Origin: an uncultured Erwinia sp.
GTDB taxonomy: Bacteria; Pseudomonadota; Gammaproteobacteria; Enterobacterales; Enterobacteriaceae
NCBI GenBank assembly: GCA_946221915.1
Contig: CAMIKG010000022.1
Span: 1-59,089, forward strand
Reading direction: 5' to 3'
DNA length: 59,089 nucleotides
In this document: piece after piece, positions 42,929 to 51,037 of the stretch
Layout: every line of letters begins with the position of its first letter
How positions within the stretch are numbered: position 1 is the stretch's first letter
Position numbers and translations under genes: made by a program
Notes under the pieces: generated by a model
What the model saw: only the letters and a program-made list of their open reading frames with translations
Database searches by the model: none
What the model was told of the DNA's origin: nothing

Positions 42929-44296
42929 TTAAAACCAGCGTAACTGTTCCCGCAGCGCCACCACTCTGCCGATAATAATCAGGCTCGGACTTTCCACTTC
43001 CTGCGCCAGTTGCGCGAGCTGTTGCAGTTCGCCGCTGACGACCCGCTGGCGTGTCGAGGTGCCGTTTTCCACCAGCGCCACCGGCATAGTGGCCTGCATG
43101 CCGTGCGCCAGCAGCTGGCGTTCAATTTCCCCGGCCTGTGCCAGTCCCATATAAAACACCAGCGTCTGTTGTTCGGCGGCTAAGCTGGCCCAGTCGATCG
43201 CCGCGCCGTCTTCTTTACGGTGTCCCGTTACCAGCCGGACGCTTTGCGCATAATCGCGGTGGGTGAGCGGGATGCCGCTGTAAGCGGAACAGCCCGATGC
43301 GGCGGTAATCCCCGGCACCACCGAGAAGGGAATGCCAGCCTCACGCAGCGCCTCCAGCTCTTCTGCGCCACGGCCAAAGATAAACGGGTCACCGCCTTTT
43401 AGCCGTACCACGCGTTTACCCTGTTGCGCCTGTTCCAGCAGGATCTGGTTTATCTGTGACTGCGGTACGCAGTGATAACCGGCACGTTTGCCGACAAACA
43501 GCCGCTCGGCATCGCGTCGTACGAGGTTAAGCACCTCTTCGGAGACCAGACGGTCGTATACCACGATATCGGCCTGCTGCATCTGTTGCAGCGCTTTTAA
43601 CGTCAGTAAACCTGCATCTCCCGGCCCGGCGCCGACCAGCACAACTTCACCGCGATGCTCCAGCGGCTGCTGAAACAGCTCGTCGGTGAGCGTGCTGACC
43701 TGCTGCACATCGTTGTTCGCCAGCGACTGCGCCAGGCGATCGTTGCTGAACAGTTTTTCCCAGAAGCGGCGGCGTAAGCTCATGTCACCATAATGCTGTT
43801 TTACCCGCTGGCGCAGTGTCCCGGCAAATGCGGCGACTTTGCCGAGGTGCTGTGGCAGCAGCGCTTCCAGTTTTTCACGCAGTAAGCGCGCCATGACCGG
43901 CGCGCGGCCGCCCGAGGAGACGGCAATCATCAGCGGTGAACGATCGATAATCGACGGCATAATGCAGCTAGCCGCCTCAGGCGCATCCACCACGTTGCAG
44001 AAGATGCGCCGGGCGTCGGCCTGCGCGCTGACATGCTGATTCACCTGGTCGTTATCAGTGGCGGCAATGACCAGCCAGCAATCATCCAGCATGGATGACT
44101 GGAACGGCTGCTGGCGTAAGCTGAGCTGACCGTTTTGCTGCCAGTGAATAAACAGCGCGGTAAAGTCGGTCGCGCAGACAACAACTTCGGCGCCGGTTTC
44201 CAGCAGCAGCCGGGCTTTGCGCTCGGCGACGTCACCGCCGCCAACCAGCAGGCAGCGTTTGCCACGTAACTGGCAGAAAAGAGGCAGAAAATCCAT
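42929..44296 (-). CDS. cysG: Siroheme synthase (multifunctional CysG)
   Basis: 455 residues (E. coli 457). The N-terminal half (about 1-205) is the precorrin-2 dehydrogenase/ferrochelatase with NAD loop LLVGGGDVAERKA. The C-terminal half is uroporphyrinogen-III methyltransferase (VGAGPGDAGLLTLKA; GKRAGYHCVPQSQIN; RLKGGDPFIFGRG; GITAASGCSAY). It makes the siroheme used by NirB and sulfite reductase. It lies 24 bases after nirD; nirC is missing between them. Confidence 0.97.
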   Translation of the reverse strand: MDFLPLFCQLRGKRCLLVGGGDVAERKARLLLETGAEVVVCATDFTALFIHWQQNGQLSLRQQPFQSSMLDDCWLVIAATDNDQVNQHVSAQADARRIFCNVVDAPEAASCIMPSIIDRSPLMIAVSSGGRAPVMARLLREKLEALLPQHLGKVAAFAGTLRQRVKQHYGDMSLRRRFWEKLFSNDRLAQSLANNDVQQVSTLTDELFQQPLEHRGEVVLVGAGPGDAGLLTLKALQQMQQADIVVYDRLVSEEVLNLVRRDAERLFVGKRAGYHCVPQSQINQILLEQAQQGKRVVRLKGGDPFIFGRGAEELEALREAGIPFSVVPGITAASGCSAYSGIPLTHRDYAQSVRLVTGHRKEDGAAIDWASLAAEQQTLVFYMGLAQAGEIERQLLAHGMQATMPVALVENGTSTRQRVVSGELQQLAQLAQEVESPSLIIIGRVVALREQLRWF

Positions 44297-44320
44297 GACA
44301 ACTCCTGAGGACGGCGGGCG

Positions 44321-44647
44321 TTAAGCACACACCTCAACGCGTCCCTGATTAACTCTTACCGGAAAGTGCGCCACGGAGTAGCTCTCATCTTCCATACATA
44401 AACCATCGCGCAGGCGAAAGCGCTGCTTTTTCAGCGGGCTGGCGACCCACAGCTCCTGCTGGTGCTCGGCGATAATGCCGCGCGACAGCACGCTTGCCTG
44501 GGCAAAGGGATCGACATTACTGATTGCGTACAGCTGCTCATCCTGACGCGGACGGAAAATGGCGATTTGCTGCTGATTTACCAGCGCACAGACGCCGGTC
44601 GCGGGCAGAATATCGTCAAGGGCGCAGACGGTTTGCCACTGGCTCAT
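44321..44647 (-). CDS. nirD: Nitrite reductase (NADH) small subunit
   Basis: 108 residues, the E. coli length. A Rieske-type fold without the cluster-binding Cys/His pairs, as usual for NirD. It pairs with NirB in cytoplasmic nitrite reduction to ammonium. Its ATG overlaps the nirB stop by four bases. Confidence 0.96.
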   Translation of the reverse strand: MSQWQTVCALDDILPATGVCALVNQQQIAIFRPRQDEQLYAISNVDPFAQASVLSRGIIAEHQQELWVASPLKKQRFRLRDGLCMEDESYSVAHFPVRVNQGRVEVCA

Positions 44648-47190
44648 ACATTTTCCTCCATTTCGATCAGGGTGACGGCGATACGCTCGTGCGGACGGGC
44701 CGGACGGTGTTGCGCGCGTTCATCGACCATCTGGACATTCGGATCGCGCAGCGTACTGTTAATAAAGTGCGCGAAGCGTTGCTGGTGCTGCGGATCTTCC
44801 ACCGTGGCGCGCCATTCGCAGACAAACTGCTGACGCAGGCGGGTGATATCTGCTTCCAGCTGGGCGTTGAGGCCGAGTTTGTCGTCGATAATCACCTTCC
44901 GCAGATACTCAATGCCGCCCTCCAGACTCTCCAGCCAGACGGAGGTGCGCTGCAGTTTATCGGCGGTGCGGATATAAAACATCATAAAGCGATCGAGATA
45001 GTGCAGCAGCGTGTCGCGATCGAGGTCGGCGGCCAGCAGGTCGGCATGGCGCGGTTTCATGCCGCCGTTACCGCAGACATACAGGTTCCAGCCTTTTTCG
45101 GTGGCGATGACGCCAACGTCTTTGCCCTGCGCTTCGGCGCATTCGCGGGTACAGCCGGAGACGCCAAACTTCATTTTGTGCGGCGTGCGGATGCCCTTGT
45201 AGCGGTTTTCCAGTTCAACGCCAAGGCCGATGCTGTCGCCGACGCCAAAGCGGCACCAGGCGCTGCCGACGCAGGTTTTCGCCATGCGCAGCGCTTTGGC
45301 GTAGGCATGGCCGGTTTCGAAACCGGCATCGATCAGTTGCTGCCAGATGGCCGGCAGATCATCTTTCTGCGCGCCAAACAGGCCGATACGTTGTGAACCA
45401 GTGATTTTGGTGTACAGGTTGTACTGCGCCGCCACTTTACCCACGGCGATTAAGCCTTCCGGCGTGATTTCGCCACCGGCGGAGCGCGGGATAATGGAGT
45501 AGGTGCCGTCTTTCTGGATATTGCCAAGGAAGTTATCGTTACTGTCCTGCAGCGGCGTCAGCTGCGGTTTCAGCACATATTCATTCCAGCAGGAGGCCAG
45601 CAGCGAACCGACCGTCGGTTTACACACTTCGCAGCCGTAACCTTTCCCGTATTTCGCCAGCAGTTCGTCGAAGCTTTTGATCTCTTCGACGCGGATCAGG
45701 TGATACAGTTCCTGGCGCGACCAGGCGAAGTGTTCACACAGGTTGTGACTGACTTCGATACCCTGGCGGCTGAGTTCGGCATTCAGCACCTGAGTGATCA
45801 GCGGTACGCAGCCGCCGCAACCGGTACCGGCTTTGGTTTCCGCTTTGATCGCCGCCACGGTGTGGCAGCCTTTCATCACGGCCTGAATGATATCGCCTTT
45901 CGAGACGTCAAAGCAGGAGCAGATTTGCGCGCTGTCCGGCAGTGATTCGACGCCAGGCGCCGGTTTATCGCCACCTGCATGGGCAGGCAGGATCAGGCTG
46001 TCCGGATGTTCCGGCAGGTCGATCTCATTCAGCACCAGCTGCAGCAGGTTGCCGTAATCGCGGGTGTCGCCAACCAGTACCGCGCCGAGCAGTTTTTTAT
46101 TGTCGGCGCTGACGATCAGACGTTTATAGACTTCGCTGTTTTCATCAAGCCAGACGTAGCTGCGTGCACCCGGCGTGCGGCCGTGCGCATCGCCAATCCC
46201 GCCGACATCGACGCCGAGCAGTTTCAGTTTGGCGCTCATGTCTGCGCCGGCAAAGGCGTTCTCTTTGCCCAGCAGATGGTCACTGGCGACCTGCGCCATT
46301 TTGTATCCTGGCGCCACCAGGCCATAGACATGGTTATCCCAGCAGGCGCACTCGCCGATGGCATACACATCCGGGTCCACCGTCTGGCACTGGTCGTTCA
46401 CCAGGAAGCCGCCGCGCGGACCGAGCGGCAGAGCGCAATGCTGCGCCAGTTTGTCGCGCGGGCGAATGCCGGTGGAGAAGACGATGAAATCCACTGCCAG
46501 CTGGCTGCCATCGGCAAAGTGCATGGTTTTGCCCGCTTTGCCGTGATGCTCAATCAGCTGGGTGTTTTTGCCGGTATGCACCTGAACGCCCATGCGCTCG
46601 ATTTTCTGCCGCAGCTGCTCGCCGCCCATGCGATCCAGTTGCTCCGCCATCAGCACGGGGGCGAACTCAATCACATGGGTTTCCACGCCAAGGTTTTTCA
46701 GCGCGCCCGCGGCTTCCAGACCGAGCAGGCCGCCGCCAATCACCGCGCCGCGTTTGGTGCGGCGTGCGCAGGATTCAATCGCGTTGAGGTCTTCGATGGT
46801 GCGGTAAACGAAGCAGTCCTGACCTTCGGAGCCTTTAATCGGTGGTATCCACGGGTAAGAACCGGTGGCGAGGATCAGTTTGTCATACCAGACGGTGCGG
46901 CCAGTATTGGAGTGAATCACCTTTTCCTGACGGTTGATGGTAATGGCGCGTTCACCAATCAGCACCTGCACGCCATGCTTCTGGTAATAACCATCGCGTA
47001 CCAGTGAGAGTTCTTCCGCCGTATGATGCGAGAAGTAAGCGGAAAGGTGTACGCGATCGTACGCCACGCGCGGCTCTTCGCAGAAGACGGTAATTTCAAA
47101 ACGACCGGGTTCGGCTTTATCGATGATCTCCTCGATAAAGCGGTGGCCGACCATGCCGTTGCCGATAACCACCAGTTTGACTTTGCTCAT
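44644..47190 (-). CDS. nirB: Nitrite reductase (NADH) large subunit
   Basis: 848 residues (E. coli 847). Domain order: FAD/NAD oxidoreductase (about 1-320, starting VVIGNGMVGHRFIE), BFD-like [2Fe-2S] domain with CSCFDVSKG and CGGCVP (about 420-475), ferredoxin-like half-domain, then the siroheme/[4Fe-4S] domain with cysteines in GCTRECAEA and YVCGNGG (about 680-715). It reduces nitrite to ammonium with NADH. FNR and NarL sites precede it. Confidence 0.98.
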   Translation of the reverse strand: MSKVKLVVIGNGMVGHRFIEEIIDKAEPGRFEITVFCEEPRVAYDRVHLSAYFSHHTAEELSLVRDGYYQKHGVQVLIGERAITINRQEKVIHSNTGRTVWYDKLILATGSYPWIPPIKGSEGQDCFVYRTIEDLNAIESCARRTKRGAVIGGGLLGLEAAGALKNLGVETHVIEFAPVLMAEQLDRMGGEQLRQKIERMGVQVHTGKNTQLIEHHGKAGKTMHFADGSQLAVDFIVFSTGIRPRDKLAQHCALPLGPRGGFLVNDQCQTVDPDVYAIGECACWDNHVYGLVAPGYKMAQVASDHLLGKENAFAGADMSAKLKLLGVDVGGIGDAHGRTPGARSYVWLDENSEVYKRLIVSADNKKLLGAVLVGDTRDYGNLLQLVLNEIDLPEHPDSLILPAHAGGDKPAPGVESLPDSAQICSCFDVSKGDIIQAVMKGCHTVAAIKAETKAGTGCGGCVPLITQVLNAELSRQGIEVSHNLCEHFAWSRQELYHLIRVEEIKSFDELLAKYGKGYGCEVCKPTVGSLLASCWNEYVLKPQLTPLQDSNDNFLGNIQKDGTYSIIPRSAGGEITPEGLIAVGKVAAQYNLYTKITGSQRIGLFGAQKDDLPAIWQQLIDAGFETGHAYAKALRMAKTCVGSAWCRFGVGDSIGLGVELENRYKGIRTPHKMKFGVSGCTRECAEAQGKDVGVIATEKGWNLYVCGNGGMKPRHADLLAADLDRDTLLHYLDRFMMFYIRTADKLQRTSVWLESLEGGIEYLRKVIIDDKLGLNAQLEADITRLRQQFVCEWRATVEDPQHQQRFAHFINSTLRDPNVQMVDERAQHRPARPHERIAVTLIEMEENV

Positions 47191-47247
47191 TTTTGCCTCA
47201 GATATTTTAATCTTTTAGCTACAATAACGCGTTCAAACAGGTGATTA

Positions 47248-47261
47248 TTGATGCATATCAA
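47248..47261 (-). promoter_or_regulatory. FNR box of the nirB promoter
   Basis: TTGATGCATATCAA matches the FNR consensus TTGAT-N4-ATCAA exactly. If its centre lies at -41.5, as in E. coli nirB, transcription would start near 47213, about 23 bases before the start codon. Confidence 0.88.
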
Positions 47262-47274
47262 TCTGGTCCTGATA

Positions 47275-47290
47275 TACCTCTTTAGGGTTA
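47275..47290 (-). promoter_or_regulatory. NarL/NarP 7-2-7 site upstream of nirB
   Basis: TACCTCT-TT-AGGGTTA forms an inverted pair of NarL-type heptamers. Its centre is 28 bases from the centre of the FNR box, the same spacing as the -69.5 and -41.5 sites known for E. coli nirB. Confidence 0.75.
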
Positions 47291-47392
47291 TCTGGATGGA
47301 TATCAGGTAATTACGATAACTTGCGGATTATATGCAATTTTTGTGTGGTTATGGATGAAATGGCTGCCGCACGCCCGGCGGGCAGGAAAACA

Positions 47393-47415
47393 AAAGGCGG
47401 CTGAGCGCCGCCTTT
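47393..47415 (-). terminator. tsgA terminator
   Basis: AAAGGCGGC-TGAGC-GCCGCCTTT, a perfect 9-bp stem. Read on the minus strand it is followed by TTGTTTT. It lies 25 bases after the tsgA stop. Confidence 0.9.
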
Positions 47416-47440
47416 ATCGTGCTAATGAAAACGCGATTGC

Positions 47441-48625
47441 TTAGTGTGCTGCAGCATGTCCATGCAGGCGATGTTTAGTGACAAAGCCCAGCAGCAGACA
47501 CATCACAAACACCACCGCATACAGGCCATTGGCTGTCGCCAGCGCCGCATGCGCGCCACCGGTCGCCACAATCGGGCCGGTGACCACAAAGGTCAGCATG
47601 GTGCCGACGGTGCCGCAGGTCAGAATAAAGTTCACCAGTTTTGGCGAAGAGACTTTGGTCTGCTGCGAACCCAGGGTGATGATAGTGGTGTAAATCGCAC
47701 TGGAGCCGAAGCCAAGGGCGATAATAATCCACTTCAGCATCGCCGCATCGCTGCTGCTGACAAACCAGTACATCAGCACGGTCGCCAGCGCCGCCAGTAC
47801 GGTCAGGATGCGTTGCAGGTCGAAGAAACGCAGCACGAAGCTGAACACCCACATTCCCACCATGTACGCGGTCCAGAAGTTACCCACCAGCTGACCAGCG
47901 GCAACAATATCCATGCCCATGGTTTTGGTGGCGTACTCCGGCACCCAGGAGATAAAGCCCAGCTGGCCGAGGATATAGCACAGTGCGGCAATTGACAGGA
48001 ACAGCACGCCAACACCCCACTTCTCTTTACTGACCGGCTGATCGCTATGGGCTTTTTTACCCAGCACCGGGAAGTCGGTTTTCAGCGTCAGGACAAAGAT
48101 GGCGACATAAATCAGACCGATGCAGGCGTACACCCAGTACCACGGCAGCTGACGCGCCAGCAGTACTCCGGCGATGATCGGGAAGACGGTCCCCGCCATG
48201 CTGAAAAAGGAGTCAGTAAACAGCAGACGTGCGCCGCGCTGACGGCCTTCATACAGATGGGTAATCAGGAAGGTCCCGATCGACATGGTAATACCACTCA
48301 CCACGCCCAGCACAAACATACACAGCGAGAACACGCTCAGGCTGTGGCTGGTCATCAGGCCCGCTACTGCAAGGATCATCAGCACAAAGCCAAAGATCAG
48401 CTGGCGTTTCAGAGGGATGATTTCCATCAGCCAGGCATTGAGGAACACTGCGGCAAGAATACCGGCGTTAAGGAAGGTGAAGGTATTGCTCATCTGCGAT
48501 ACCGGCATCTGGAAATAGTCAGCGATATTACCCAGCACCATCCCGGTAACGATCACCAGTGCACCGGTCAGTGCATAGGAGAAAAAGCTAATCCAGGTAA
48601 GCGCGATGCGATTACGATTTGTCAT
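47441..48625 (-). CDS. tsgA: Major facilitator superfamily transporter TsgA
   Basis: 394 residues (E. coli 393), about twelve membrane segments. The E. coli protein is a putative MFS transporter of unknown substrate. Start: ATG at 48625 (MTNRNRIALTWISFFSYALTG), which aligns with E. coli and follows AGGT; the frame continues upstream to 48646 without support. Divergent from ppiA, with PurR-like and CRP-like sites between. Confidence 0.94.
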   Translation of the reverse strand: MTNRNRIALTWISFFSYALTGALVIVTGMVLGNIADYFQMPVSQMSNTFTFLNAGILAAVFLNAWLMEIIPLKRQLIFGFVLMILAVAGLMTSHSLSVFSLCMFVLGVVSGITMSIGTFLITHLYEGRQRGARLLFTDSFFSMAGTVFPIIAGVLLARQLPWYWVYACIGLIYVAIFVLTLKTDFPVLGKKAHSDQPVSKEKWGVGVLFLSIAALCYILGQLGFISWVPEYATKTMGMDIVAAGQLVGNFWTAYMVGMWVFSFVLRFFDLQRILTVLAALATVLMYWFVSSSDAAMLKWIIIALGFGSSAIYTTIITLGSQQTKVSSPKLVNFILTCGTVGTMLTFVVTGPIVATGGAHAALATANGLYAVVFVMCLLLGFVTKHRLHGHAAAH

Positions 48626-48718
48626 GTTGGAGACCTGTGAAGTCAATGGAATCTGTGGCGGTTAGGCACAGGGATGCAGGGGAATTGTAAAGTTATCTGT
48701 GACGGGTTTAAATCTTTA

Positions 48719-48734
48719 TTGCAAACGTTTTCGT
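48719..48734. promoter_or_regulatory. PurR-type operator between tsgA and ppiA
   Basis: TTGCAAACGTTTTCGT matches the PurR consensus ACGCAAACGTTTTCGT at 14 of 16 positions. tsgA is, to my recollection, listed in the E. coli PurR regulon. Other LacI-family regulators could bind a similar dyad. Confidence 0.65.
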
Positions 48735-48749
48735 ACATTTCACTTTGAG

Positions 48750-48765
48750 TGTGACTCTGATCACC
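48750..48765. promoter_or_regulatory. CRP box upstream of ppiA
   Basis: TGTGA-CTCTGA-TCACC matches the TGTGA-N6-TCACA consensus with one mismatch. E. coli ppiA is known to be activated by cAMP-CRP. The site lies 136 bases before the ppiA start. crp itself is at 54445-55077. Confidence 0.75.
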
Positions 48766-48900
48766 AATTACGATTGCGACACCGCATCTTATTGACGTAC
48801 TGAACTAAGTAAATATAGGTAAAACACTGGCTCTTACATAACAGGCTCTTTAGAATCAATGTCGGTTTTTGTGCTTGTGGCCCCCAGTAAGGAATCGTTC

Positions 48901-49473
48901 ATGTTGAAAAGTACTCTGACAGCGGTTGCGACCGTATTTGCGCTGTCCACTCTTTCCACCTCCGCCTTCGCCGCGAAAGGTGATACGCACGTCCTGTTAA
49001 CCACTTCGGCTGGCAATATCGAACTCGAACTTGATAATCAAAAAGCCCCGATTTCGGTAAAAAACTTCGTCGATTACGTGAATAACGGTTTTTATAACAA
49101 CACCACTTTCCACCGCGTGATCCCGGGCTTTATGGTGCAGGGCGGCGGTTTTACGCAGGATATGCAGCAGAAAGCGGTGAACGCGCCGATTAAAAATGAA
49201 GCTGATAACGGCCTGCGCAACACCCGTGGCACCATCGCCATGGCGCGTACTGCCGAAAAAGACAGCGCCACCAGCCAGTTCTTTATCAATGTTGCGGACA
49301 ACGCCTTCCTTGACCATGGTCAGCGTGATTTTGGTTATGCGGTATTCGGTAAAGTTGTCAAAGGGATGGACGTTGCCGACAAAATTTCTCAGGTGAAAAC
49401 CGATAATATCGGCCCTTACCAGAATGTGCCCAGCAAACCGATTGTGATCCTCTCGGCGAAAGTCCTGCCGTAA
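48901..49473 (+). CDS. ppiA: Periplasmic peptidyl-prolyl isomerase A (cyclophilin)
   Basis: 190 residues, the E. coli length. A signal peptide (about 1-24, ending SAFA before AKGD) sends it to the periplasm. The cyclophilin core has FHRVIPGFMVQGG and SQFFIN. It isomerises X-Pro bonds during folding. The ATG at 48901 follows AAGGA by eight bases; the frame continues upstream to 48859 without similarity. Confidence 0.97.
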   Translation: MLKSTLTAVATVFALSTLSTSAFAAKGDTHVLLTTSAGNIELELDNQKAPISVKNFVDYVNNGFYNNTTFHRVIPGFMVQGGGFTQDMQQKAVNAPIKNEADNGLRNTRGTIAMARTAEKDSATSQFFINVADNAFLDHGQRDFGYAVFGKVVKGMDVADKISQVKTDNIGPYQNVPSKPIVILSAKVLP

Positions 49474-49481
49474 TCTCTTCT

Positions 49482-49508
49482 CCGCCGCAGCCCTGCGGCG
49501 GTTTGTTT
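49482..49508 (+). terminator. ppiA terminator
   Basis: CCGCCGCA-GCCC-TGCGGCGG followed by TTTGTTTG, eight bases after the ppiA stop. Confidence 0.88.
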
Positions 49509-49575
49509 GCACCTCCTGCAGAGCTGGCGTTTGCTGCATATACTTACAGCAGACCCAACCGGCCACGGAGGTGTA

Positions 49576-49746
49576 ATGAACAGGAAGCTGACCGATAAGC
49601 AGAAAGCAGCGCTCTGGGCGCAGCGGCAGAATGCCAATTTTCAGGCCAGCACGCGTCTGGAAGGCTATAACATCGAATTAGTGGAACTCTCCGCTGAGGA
49701 GATTGCGCAACGCCTGCAGGCACTGAGGAGGCACTATGAGCGCTAA
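49576..49746 (+). CDS. yhfG: YhfG, antitoxin of Fic (class I)
   Basis: 56 residues (E. coli YhfG 55: KLTDKQKxxLW ... NFQASxRLEG ... HYER). The inhibitory Fic motif [S/T]xxxE[G/N] is present as S25-T-R-L-E29-G30; its Glu blocks ATP binding in the Fic active site. The start follows GGAGGTG. Its last 11 bases overlap fic, so the two are coupled. Confidence 0.93.
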   Translation: MNRKLTDKQKAALWAQRQNANFQASTRLEGYNIELVELSAEEIAQRLQALRRHYER

Positions 49747-50329
49747 CGCCATGTCGCCCCGCGATCCCTACTACTGGCAGGACATCAAGGTGCTGAAAAA
49801 CCGGCTGCAAATCCGCGAAGCACAGCGGCTGCAGCAGGCCGAACTGGAGTTTAGCGCGCTGCGCGCGGCAACCATTGAACTCGGCGCAGCGAACTTTGGC
49901 CTGCCATTCCTGCGCGCGCTGCACCGCACGCTGTTCCAGGATGTCTACGACTGGGCTGGCGAGCTGCGCCAGATTGACATCTACCTCGACAACACGCCGT
50001 TCTGCCATTTCGAGTATCTCGAAAAGCAGGGCAATGCGCTGATGGCGGCGCTGGAGGGGGAAAACCATCTGGCAGATCTGGACTTCGAATCGTTTATTGC
50101 CCGCCTTGCGCACTACTATTGCGAAATCAATATGCTGCATCCTTTCCGCGAAGGGAATGGCCGGGCGCAGCGGCTGTTCTTTGAGCAACTGGCGCTGCAT
50201 GCGGGCTATCTGATCGACTGGCGACCGGTACAGCGTGAGGAGTGGCTGGAGGCCAATCGCGCGGGCGTCAGCGGCGATCTGCAGGGATTAACCGATATCT
50301 TCCGCAAAGTGGTCAGCACGCCGGAGTAA
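49736..50329 (+). CDS. fic: Fic-family AMP transferase
   Basis: 197 residues (E. coli Fic 200). The complete active-site motif HPFREGNGRAQR is at 135-146, with catalytic H135. Such enzymes move AMP from ATP to a target hydroxyl; in class I the small partner (YhfG here) holds them inactive. The target in enterobacteria is not known with certainty; DNA gyrase and topoisomerase IV are targets of some relatives. It lies between yhfG and pabA, as in E. coli. Confidence 0.95.
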   Translation: MSANAMSPRDPYYWQDIKVLKNRLQIREAQRLQQAELEFSALRAATIELGAANFGLPFLRALHRTLFQDVYDWAGELRQIDIYLDNTPFCHFEYLEKQGNALMAALEGENHLADLDFESFIARLAHYYCEINMLHPFREGNGRAQRLFFEQLALHAGYLIDWRPVQREEWLEANRAGVSGDLQGLTDIFRKVVSTPE

Positions 50330-50373
50330 GGTGCTAGAATGGCGGCCTGTTTCATGTTGTGCCCGGATTCTGC

Positions 50374-50949
50374 ATGCTGCTGCTTATCGATAACTACGAT
50401 TCCTTTACCTGGAATCTCTACCAATACTTCTGCGAACTGGGCAGTGATGTCTGTGTGCGCCGTAATGATGAGATCACGCTGGATGAGATCGACGCATTGC
50501 GGCCCGCGCATCTGGTGATTTCGCCGGGACCCTGCACGCCGGATGAGTCGGGTATTTCGCTGGACGCCATTCGCCATTTTGCCGGTAAGCTGCCCATCCT
50601 TGGCGTCTGCCTCGGGCATCAGGCCATCGCGCAGGCGTTTGGTGGTCGCGTCGTGCGTGCACGCCAGGTGATGCATGGCAAAACCTCCGCGATTGAGCAC
50701 AACGATGGCGGCGTGTTCGCCGGGCTCAATCATCCGCTCACCGTCACGCGTTATCATTCACTGATTGTCGAGCGTGCTTCCCTGCCAGATTGCTTTGAAG
50801 TCACCGCCTGGAGCCTGCGCGAGGGACAGCCGGATGAGATTATGGGCTTCCGTCATCGTACGCTGCCGCTGGAAGCGGTGCAGTTTCATCCTGAGAGCAT
50901 CCTGAGTGAACAGGGGCATCAGCTGCTGGCTAATTTCCTGAAAGTCTAA
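50374..50949 (+). CDS. pabA: Aminodeoxychorismate synthase component II (glutamine amidotransferase)
   Basis: 191 residues (E. coli 187). Class I amidotransferase: C79 (GVCLGHQ) with His-Glu in QFHPES near 172. It supplies ammonia to PabB for 4-aminobenzoate and folate synthesis. Start ATG at 50374 (MLLLIDNYDSFTWNL) matches the family; the frame continues five codons upstream. It lies 44 bases after fic. Confidence 0.96.
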   Translation: MLLLIDNYDSFTWNLYQYFCELGSDVCVRRNDEITLDEIDALRPAHLVISPGPCTPDESGISLDAIRHFAGKLPILGVCLGHQAIAQAFGGRVVRARQVMHGKTSAIEHNDGGVFAGLNHPLTVTRYHSLIVERASLPDCFEVTAWSLREGQPDEIMGFRHRTLPLEAVQFHPESILSEQGHQLLANFLKV

Positions 50950-51037
50950 ATTTGCGTTTGCCTTTGAATGATTTTTTATGCATATTTTGTGAGTAAAATT
51001 TCACATCACCATCGCGACAAAAAAGAAGAGGTAGTGA

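Noticed and set aside
42495..42932. 145-codon open frame on the plus strand between trpS and cysG
   Set aside because: It runs through the terminator side, the palindromic element and the 7-base tandem repeat; its composition reflects these repeats.
45979..47007. 342-codon open frame on the plus strand
   Set aside because: Antisense to nirB, a clear and full-length gene.
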